A stretch of DNA of 5,783 bases, from NCBI GenBank assembly GCA_003162255.1, contig PMMJ01000278.1, forward strand, positions 9,273 to 15,055. The letters run 5' to 3'. The notes under the pieces are model-generated. The model was given only the letters and a program-made list of their open reading frames with translations, searched no databases and had not been told where the DNA came from. Both the position numbers and the translations under genes were made by a program. This stretch comes from Acidobacteriaceae bacterium. GTDB lineage: Bacteria > Acidobacteriota > Terriglobia > Terriglobales > Acidobacteriaceae. Of the stretch, positions 1 through 3,636 are shown one piece after another (the stretch's first letter is position 1; each line of letters begins with the position of its first letter).

Positions 1-333
1 TCGTCCCGCATCGGCAGCTACCAGCCGATGCATGCGGAATCCGTGGTCGCCCTTCACCAGAACAATGTCTCCCCGGCGCAAACTCGCCACCGATGCGGGC
101 TTTACGTAAACCATCTCTCCATTGTGAATGGTGGGAAACATACTGGCTCCGCGCGCTTGAAAGCGAACCCCGAGCCCGGCCCGCAGGCATTCTAGGGCTA
201 CGGATTCAAACTGCTTCGATTGCGGACGGTCGCTGGCACCAGCCTCATAAAAAGGATGGGTAAGGCCGCGCCTTCCGAACCGGCCGCTCTCATTCAATGA
301 GGCTGAAGGCATCAGTTCCCGATGAAGCTCCAT
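1..333 (-). CDS. S24/S26 family signal-peptidase-like protease, C-terminally truncated by window edge
   Basis: The first 111 residues of a serine protease of the LexA/signal peptidase fold are visible; the 3' end lies beyond position 1. After a poorly conserved N-terminus of about 40 residues comes a segment (41-62) leading into GASMFPTI at 62-69. This matches the S26 box around the catalytic serine, here Ser64. GEMVYV (72-77) and RRGDIVLV (86-93) match the following beta strands. FRMHRLV at 99-105 places His102 where bacterial leader peptidases carry the catalytic lysine, which resembles the Ser-His arrangement of the archaeal/ER Sec11 type. The ATG at 333 is preceded by GGGAG with 5 nt spacing. 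It lies 36 nt after the kinase stop, so it is probably co-transcribed. In this context it may cleave or mature the peptide encoded upstream (inference). No membrane segment is visible before the cut. Small S24/S26 proteins beside HprK-like and PqqD-like genes are familiar from memory, but their function is largely uncharacterised. Confidence 0.82.
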   Translation of the reverse strand, partial: MELHRELMPSASLNESGRFGRRGLTHPFYEAGASDRPQSKQFESVALECLRAGLGVRFQARGASMFPTIHNGEMVYVKPASVASLRRGDIVLVKGDHGFRMHRLVAADAGR

Positions 334-338
334 ATCCA

Positions 339-343
339 CTCCC
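339..343 (-). promoter_or_regulatory. ribosome binding site of the S24/S26 protease gene
   Basis: GGGAG on the minus strand stands 5 nt before the ATG at 333. It favours this start over other in-frame options such as the GTG at 339, which would overlap this motif. The reading frame is the same as that of the upstream kinase and is separated from it by the TAG at 370-372. Confidence 0.6.
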
Positions 344-369
344 GAAACGCCGACTTCGATGAGACCGTT

Positions 370-1347
370 CTAGTCACGGAAATTCAGAACCTTCTCCACG
401 GCGCGTTCATCCGGCTCGAAAGAGTAGCGATAACAGGGAACAGAGCCGGCGACCCGATGCAGGAATGCAAGCGCGGAATCGACATACTCGTGCCGGTGAA
501 ACGGAACAAAGCTGCGCGCGAAAAGCTCCGCGACCGCCTGGCCTTGGGAAAGGCGCGTAAGCACGTTGCCCCGCCCATGCTCCAGAACGAAGATCCGTTG
601 CAGCGGAGCGCGCCCTGGCAAAGCGAAAGCAGCCTCGCCATGCCACGGCGTTCCGTACATGAAAATCCGATTCGCATCCTCGCGCGCCTCATCTTCACGC
701 ACCTTATCTTCACGAATGATGATCCGGTCGTCGCTCAAAATCTCTACTTCGTGGAGCGTCGTCCACAGCCGCGCCGTCGTGCTCTTGCCCGCGCCGGAAT
801 GCCCGACAAACAGATTGCTCGCGCCCTCCGGTCCCACGATGCCGACCCCATGCAACTCAATCGCCTTCTCCTGCGTCAGCCGGTGCATGATCAGCAACTC
901 ATCCAGCGGATATTCCAGGGGCTCCGCCGCTCGCGGAAAACCCGCAAAAGCCCCTTCGCTCATTTGGAGGGTTGCCTGACTGAAGTGACGGTCCACTACC
1001 AGCTTCTTATAGGGCCGTGCTCCGAGGACCGGAGCGCTGAAGTCGAACCGAAATCCTGCTTCATCCTCATGCAACCGCCAGACCGATCCGGAATCGAAAA
1101 GCCGAGGTCCCGACGCGGGGGAAAGCTCGGCAACCCATTGCACTTGGATAGTAATATCGGGAACCCAGTTCTCGACGCGAAAGGGCACAAGGGATGGAAC
1201 CAAAGTAACGTCGTCGTGGCGGGCGCCCTCAAGTTGGACGCAAACTCCGCCGACGCGGAACGCATCCGCGCAGGGCGACGCGCCCGGATCGTCGGAGTAT
1301 AGATCGTCGGACACGTGCAGAACAACGCCTCCAAGACTACTTCCCAT
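370..1347 (-). CDS. HPr kinase-like P-loop kinase of a peptide-modification operon
   Basis: This is a 325-residue protein related to the C-terminal catalytic domain of HPr kinase/phosphorylase. The P-loop GHSGAGKST is at 182-190, followed by ILSDDR at 203-208, which fits the metal-binding second acidic motif. GTPWHGE follows at 232-238. The N-terminal 170 residues are the variable domain usual in these HprK-related proteins and lack an obvious HPr-kinase DRTL-type N-domain. Homologues in paeninodin-type lasso peptide clusters phosphorylate the C-terminal serine of the precursor; a similar role on the adjacent peptide is inferred. Three starts are possible. The ATG at 1455 would overlap the peptide gene heavily. 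The ATG at 1383 overlaps the peptide stop as ATGA but has a weak ribosome site. The ATG at 1347 has GGAG at 6 nt and gives a gap like the others in the operon, so it was chosen. Residues 212-226 are three tandem RED-x-x repeats just after the SDDR strand, an unusual charged insertion. Confidence 0.85.
   Translation of the reverse strand: MGSSLGGVVLHVSDDLYSDDPGASPCADAFRVGGVCVQLEGARHDDVTLVPSLVPFRVENWVPDITIQVQWVAELSPASGPRLFDSGSVWRLHEDEAGFRFDFSAPVLGARPYKKLVVDRHFSQATLQMSEGAFAGFPRAAEPLEYPLDELLIMHRLTQEKAIELHGVGIVGPEGASNLFVGHSGAGKSTTARLWTTLHEVEILSDDRIIIREDKVREDEAREDANRIFMYGTPWHGEAAFALPGRAPLQRIFVLEHGRGNVLTRLSQGQAVAELFARSFVPFHRHEYVDSALAFLHRVAGSVPCYRYSFEPDERAVEKVLNFRD
670..720 (-). repeat. 15-bp tandem repeat inside the kinase gene (RED-x-x peptide repeat)
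   Basis: Three adjacent 15-bp units occupy 676-690, 691-705 and 706-720 on the plus strand. The second and third share the exact nonamer ATCTTCACG, and the first is a degenerate copy. In the protein they give REDKV-REDEA-REDAN, encoded by 670-714. The period is a multiple of three, so copy-number change keeps the frame. This looks like a recent slippage expansion in a surface loop. Confidence 0.75.
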
Positions 1348-1353
1348 GTCCCG

Positions 1354-1357
1354 CTCC
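1354..1357 (-). promoter_or_regulatory. ribosome binding site of the HprK-like kinase
   Basis: GGAG on the minus strand lies 6 nt before the ATG at 1347. It is a better match than anything before the ATG at 1383, where only a weak AGG-like element is seen. It is the main reason for choosing the shorter kinase. Confidence 0.5.
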
Positions 1358-1379
1358 GCCGGTGCCGCCGTGTGCCGGT

Positions 1380-1553
1380 TCATGAGCCTACAGAGGAACA
1401 CATCAGCGCTTGGCAGCTCATCCCAACCGGTCCGCCCGTGCCCGCGACCTTGCAATGTCCCAGAACCGCTTCCTCCGGCCGCAGGCTGATCGTCGTCACT
1501 TGCGGCGGCTGGTAGGGCTTCTTACCGTCTGCCGGTTTCGATTCGTGATCCAT
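1380..1553 (-). CDS. Putative RiPP precursor peptide (57 aa, three Cys, C-terminal Ser)
   Basis: This small peptide sits between the radical SAM enzyme and the kinase. Residues 1-12 are polar. KKPYQPP (11-17) is followed by a likely beta strand and the acidic motif SLRPEEAVL (23-31), which would suit recognition by a PqqD-like protein. The remainder (32-57) is a Gly/Ser/Cys-rich stretch with Cys34, Cys47 and Cys52, ending in SSVGS. This leader-then-core architecture, the position in the operon and the size are the evidence for a modified peptide; no database match was possible. The ATG at 1553 was chosen because GAGGG lies 4 nt upstream. The ATG at 1583 would add ten residues (MSARPKGEGG) but has a poor ribosome site. 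No double-glycine leader or lasso-type Thr leader motif is evident. The cleavage site is unknown; the LGHC region (31-34) is a plausible leader/core boundary. Alternatively it could be a small structural or regulatory protein. Confidence 0.72.
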   Translation of the reverse strand: MDHESKPADGKKPYQPPQVTTISLRPEEAVLGHCKVAGTGGPVGMSCQALMCSSVGS

Positions 1554-1557
1554 ACCA

Positions 1558-1562
1558 CCCTC
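1558..1562 (-). promoter_or_regulatory. ribosome binding site of the putative precursor peptide
   Basis: GAGGG on the minus strand is 4 nt before the ATG at 1553, within the run GAGGGTGGT. It supports the 57-residue form over the 67-residue form, whose ATG at 1583 is preceded only by GAGCGAG, a weak match. Confidence 0.5.
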
Positions 1563-1600
1563 GCCTTTTGGTCGTGCGCTCATCGTGGCTCGCTCACTGA

Positions 1601-1639
1601 TGTCCGCTCAATGGCGTCCGCTCAATGACGTCCGCAGCT
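1601..1639. repeat. short tandem direct repeat spanning the radical SAM stop codon and the following gap
   Basis: On the plus strand GTCCGCTCAATG occurs at 1602-1613 and again at 1616-1627, with the partial copy GTCCGC at 1630-1635, a period of 14 bp. The repeat includes the TGA of the radical SAM gene at 1622-1624 and extends into the gap before the peptide gene. It may be simple slippage, or a site acting on translation or stability of the peptide message; nothing in the sequence decides between them. Confidence 0.7.
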
Positions 1640-2884
1640 CTCGCAACCACCCGCCGCATGGGAATTACTCAGGATGGGCAGAATCGGCTGCGGTCCCACC
1701 CAACTCTCCACATCGATCTCTTTGCTCGTAATCCGCCGAGCGGACTCCACTACCTCCCCGTGCCGGCTCCCACCCGCGCAGAACTCGCACTCCCCATGCG
1801 CCGGGGGCTCAACTCCAATCATCGCCGCCCGCAGGTGCGCCACCTGACAAAGAAACTCGACTGGACTTTCACGATCCCCGCTCTCCAATTCCCCATTCGC
1901 AGGACACATCCCGCACAGCGACTGAATGCGGCACTGCACACACTTAGTCACCCGCGTACGCTTGCGATTCCGCAATTGCAACAGGGACTCTTCCCACACC
2001 GCGCTGACTCCAACCTCCCGAATACTGAAAGTCTCCTGTTGCGAGATCACACAAATCCCTATCTCTCCGTAAGCGTTAATGGCAAATCCATTCATTCCCC
2101 CGCCGCAGAAATAAACCGTGTCGGACTGCGCCAGGTTGGGCGGACTCGCCAAATCGCGCTGCGCCAGCCGGCGATACTCGCTCATGCCTTTCGGAGCATT
2201 CATGTCGATCGCCACCACTTCTTCCGGCGCCAGCCGCACCGCCAGCGGACTCTGCGAACAGTCGATGCGCGGGTTGATCTGCCCATCCATCTTGAACTCG
2301 ACGCCCAGTTCTTCTTCCGCGAACTGCCGCATCGCCAGCACTTCATGCTTGTTGATGCTGGTGGCGACAGTTTTCAATTTGAGCGGAAGCCCTCGCTCGC
2401 GCAGCAATTTGATCCCGCGCAGGCAACGGTCATAGGAGCCTGGAATCGCCGTCAGCGCCTCGTAGGTCTCCCTCGTCCTGCCGTACAGCGTGATCTCGAT
2501 CGCGAACGGCGGCCACTGGGCCAGATAGTCCGCAATCGCTTCCGTGAGAAGCGTGCCGTTGGTGAACAGCGTAATCAGAAAGCCCTTTTGCTTGGCGTAG
2601 GTGTAGATTTCTAGAAAGTCTTTGCGGGCGAAAATTTCGCCTCCGGTATAGAGGAGCCAGAAGCAGCCCATTTCCACGAGCTCATCGAGCACGCGGAAAT
2701 GTTCTTCCTTGCTCAATTCCCGGTGCCGGGCGTCCAGATCGCCCATGGGCAGATTGTTGTAGCAGTGCAGGCATTCCAGCGGACAACGCCGCGTCACCTC
2801 AATGGAAACCTGCAGCGGTGCGCGCTGGCCCGACTGACGCTCATGCAATGCGGCGCTGAACGCGCCGTAAGTCAGTTCCTTCAT
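1622..2884 (-). CDS. Radical SAM/SPASM domain peptide-modifying enzyme
   Basis: This 420-residue enzyme has the radical SAM cluster motif CPLECLHC (Cys34, Cys38, Cys41), the SAM-binding YTGGE at 79-83 and a TNGTLL strand at 108-113. The SPASM domain follows: Cys260, a 12-residue spacer, Gly273-x4-Cys278, then Cys315-x2-Cys318-x5-Cys324-x2-Cys327 and Cys346. This is a near-canonical seven-cysteine set for two auxiliary Fe-S clusters, with the last spacer one residue shorter than usual. Family members such as PqqE and sactisynthases install C-C, C-S or other bonds in ribosomal peptides. The adjacent small peptide is the likely substrate and the PqqD-like protein upstream the likely chaperone. 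Residues 347-420 form a C-terminal extension with two further CxxC pairs (366-369 and 414-417, ending CESCGRH). The ATG at 2884 is the first in frame after a stop (TGA at 2888-2890). Its ribosome site is weak and close, so coupling to the upstream gene is possible. The bond formed cannot be told from sequence. Confidence 0.93.
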   Translation of the reverse strand: MKELTYGAFSAALHERQSGQRAPLQVSIEVTRRCPLECLHCYNNLPMGDLDARHRELSKEEHFRVLDELVEMGCFWLLYTGGEIFARKDFLEIYTYAKQKGFLITLFTNGTLLTEAIADYLAQWPPFAIEITLYGRTRETYEALTAIPGSYDRCLRGIKLLRERGLPLKLKTVATSINKHEVLAMRQFAEEELGVEFKMDGQINPRIDCSQSPLAVRLAPEEVVAIDMNAPKGMSEYRRLAQRDLASPPNLAQSDTVYFCGGGMNGFAINAYGEIGICVISQQETFSIREVGVSAVWEESLLQLRNRKRTRVTKCVQCRIQSLCGMCPANGELESGDRESPVEFLCQVAHLRAAMIGVEPPAHGECEFCAGGSRHGEVVESARRITSKEIDVESWVGPQPILPILSNSHAAGGCESCGRH

Positions 2885-2921
2885 ACCTCACCCATCTTGC
2901 AGAACAGGATGTATCCCACGA

Positions 2922-3317
2922 TTACATCCAGCCTGCCACTGTCCGCTGCTCGCGCCCTGCCGGCTCGGCCGCAGCCGCCGGCCAAACCTCGGCCAGTCCC
3001 GCGGAGAGCATATCCCCCAAGAACCGCTCCACGTCCTGCCTCGCCGTTTCGCTGTCCACGTCGTATTCCCGCTCGACCACGGCCAGCAAATCGGTGATGT
3101 TCTTGGGGATCTCCAGTAATTTCCAGAGCAAAGAGCCAATTTCGTTGAAGCTGTAAATCGATGCCAGATCGCCGACATTCCCCCGCACTGGAACGATCAG
3201 CGTTTCGCCCCCGATGTGCCGCGAGACAACCGATTGCGAGCGCACAAAAACCTGCCCCGGCTGGTCCACGAATTCGATGCCGTTGCTCTCCGGTTCGCAC
3301 AACCCACGTTCGCCCAT
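2922..3317 (-). CDS. PqqD-like peptide chaperone (RiPP recognition element protein)
   Basis: This 131-residue protein has a PqqD-like core. Residues 28-59 read as the beta hairpin part (SVVSRHIGGETLIVPVRG followed by a segment ending IYSFNE). GSLLWKLLE at 61-69 and a helical region rich in acidic residues, including EYDV at 84-87 and DVERFLGDML at 95-104, form the winged-helix remainder. Such proteins bind the leader of a precursor and deliver it to a SPASM radical SAM enzyme; they are cytoplasmic and non-catalytic. It is the first gene of the operon, 37 nt before the radical SAM gene. The start is well defined: an in-frame TAG lies only seven codons upstream, and AGGGG stands 5 nt before the ATG. 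The N-terminal 25 residues and the Ala-rich C-terminal tail (from about 113) are outside the recognisable fold. Confidence 0.9.
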   Translation of the reverse strand: MGERGLCEPESNGIEFVDQPGQVFVRSQSVVSRHIGGETLIVPVRGNVGDLASIYSFNEIGSLLWKLLEIPKNITDLLAVVEREYDVDSETARQDVERFLGDMLSAGLAEVWPAAAAEPAGREQRTVAGWM

Positions 3318-3349
3318 CGGGACCCCTGAAACACAGTGCTACTCCTTCG

Positions 3350-3378
3350 ATTACCGCAGAACTCCGGCCATAAATCAA
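3350..3378 (-). promoter_or_regulatory. candidate sigma-70-type promoter of the peptide-modification operon
   Basis: On the minus strand, TTGATT (plus coordinates 3373-3378) and GGTAAT (3350-3355) are separated by exactly 17 nt. Each matches its consensus hexamer (TTGACA, TATAAT) at 4 of 6 positions. Transcription would start near 3343, leaving a leader of about 25 nt that includes the AGGGG ribosome site. It is a prediction from spacing and partial matches only. Confidence 0.35.
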
Positions 3379-3385
3379 TCGACTT

Positions 3386-3402
3386 CGCGAGGAGGTATCG
3401 CG
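3386..3402. repeat. inverted repeat CGCGA-7-TCGCG
   Basis: The 5-bp arms at 3386-3390 and 3398-3402 enclose GGAGGTA, so on a plus-strand transcript the loop would display a strong Shine-Dalgarno-like sequence. It lies just upstream of the candidate minus-strand -35 element and could instead be a protein-binding site. Confidence 0.45.
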
Positions 3403-3446
3403 TTGGCTATCACCCGTTTCAGCGTCGACCGGCAGCCCGCAACCGT

Positions 3447-3517
3447 CCGGCAGACGCCGGTTTCCTGCACTTTCCCTATGGCGGCGTGAGAGGCCGCCCA
3501 AGCCCCGTCTCTACGGG
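3447..3517. repeat. three consecutive GC-rich inverted repeats
   Basis: There are three perfect short stems in a row: CCGGC/GCCGG (3447-3451 and 3456-3460, loop of 4), GGCGGC/GCCGCC (3480-3485 and 3493-3498, loop of 7) and CCCGT/ACGGG (3504-3508 and 3513-3517, loop of 4). None is followed by a T-run on either strand, so intrinsic termination is unlikely. They may form a structured leader or insulate the divergent units. Confidence 0.5.
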
Positions 3518-3571
3518 AAATCAGATTCCCCTTCAGAGTCCATGCAGCGAGAATCGATTTTCCCCACAGGC

Positions 3572-3580
3572 TGCTACACT
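3572..3580 (+). promoter_or_regulatory. candidate extended -10 promoter element of the GH31 gene
   Basis: TGCTACACT contains the extended -10 TG plus TACACT, a 4 of 6 match to TATAAT. No good -35 hexamer is seen at the proper distance. Transcription would start near 3587, leaving a leader of about 50 nt. Confidence 0.28.
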
Positions 3581-3594
3581 TGGCAGTTCCAAGT
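3578..3594. repeat. palindrome ACTTGG-5-CCAAGT, possible operator
   Basis: Perfect 6-bp arms (3578-3583 and 3589-3594) flank a 5-nt centre and overlap the candidate -10 element of the GH31 gene. The placement would suit a repressor site or a small 5'-end hairpin. No regulator gene is in the window to pair with it. Confidence 0.45.
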
Positions 3595-3621
3595 CTCCCG
3601 ATGAGAGCGAAACTAGTTCCT

Positions 3622-3627
3622 GGAGGT
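3622..3627 (+). promoter_or_regulatory. ribosome binding site of the GH31 gene
   Basis: GGAGGT ends 9 nt before the ATG at 3637. An earlier in-frame ATG at 3601 would add twelve residues but has no ribosome site, and this GGAGGT would lie inside it. The 3637 start also puts the signal peptide at the very N-terminus. Confidence 0.65.
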
Positions 3628-3636
3628 CGTCGTAAT

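Larger units (their letters stand above)
3318..3636. other. divergent intergenic regulatory region
   Basis: These 319 bases separate the minus-strand peptide operon from the plus-strand GH31 gene and must carry both promoters. I see a candidate promoter for each direction and inverted repeats at 3386-3402, 3447-3460, 3480-3498 and 3504-3517. A further perfect palindrome lies at 3578-3594. One short plus-strand reading frame (3403-3489, TTG start) follows a strong GGAGG. No tRNA, known riboswitch or poly-T terminator was recognised. Confidence 0.7.

Noticed and set aside
370..372. Possible kinase-protease fusion by TAG readthrough, since both lie in the same frame
   Set aside because: The protease has its own ribosome site and ATG 36 nt later, and the intervening codons look non-coding; nothing suggests readthrough.
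322..1302. 326-codon open frame on the plus strand opposite the kinase
   Set aside because: It has no recognisable domain, is rich in Arg/Pro as expected for an antisense frame in GC-rich DNA, and lies opposite a kinase with clear catalytic motifs.
1348..1455. Extended kinase start at 1455
   Set aside because: It would overlap the peptide gene by 76 bases, and the extra residues are the out-of-frame reading of the peptide core.
1625..2614. 329-codon open frame on the plus strand opposite the radical SAM gene
   Set aside because: The opposite strand encodes an unmistakable SPASM enzyme; this frame has low-complexity Arg/His/Pro-rich composition and no ribosome site of note.
1..3317. Lasso peptide biosynthesis cluster
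   Set aside because: The kinase recalls lasso clusters, but no asparagine-synthetase-like cyclase or transglutaminase-like leader peptidase is present in the window, while a SPASM radical SAM enzyme is. It cannot be excluded for genes beyond the left edge.
2881..3501. 206-codon minus-strand frame overlapping the PqqD-like gene
   Set aside because: It overlaps the PqqD-like gene in another frame, and its sequence is Gly/Arg-rich without any domain.
3480..3517. Intrinsic terminator in the intergenic region
   Set aside because: The stems are short, and no T-run follows on either strand.
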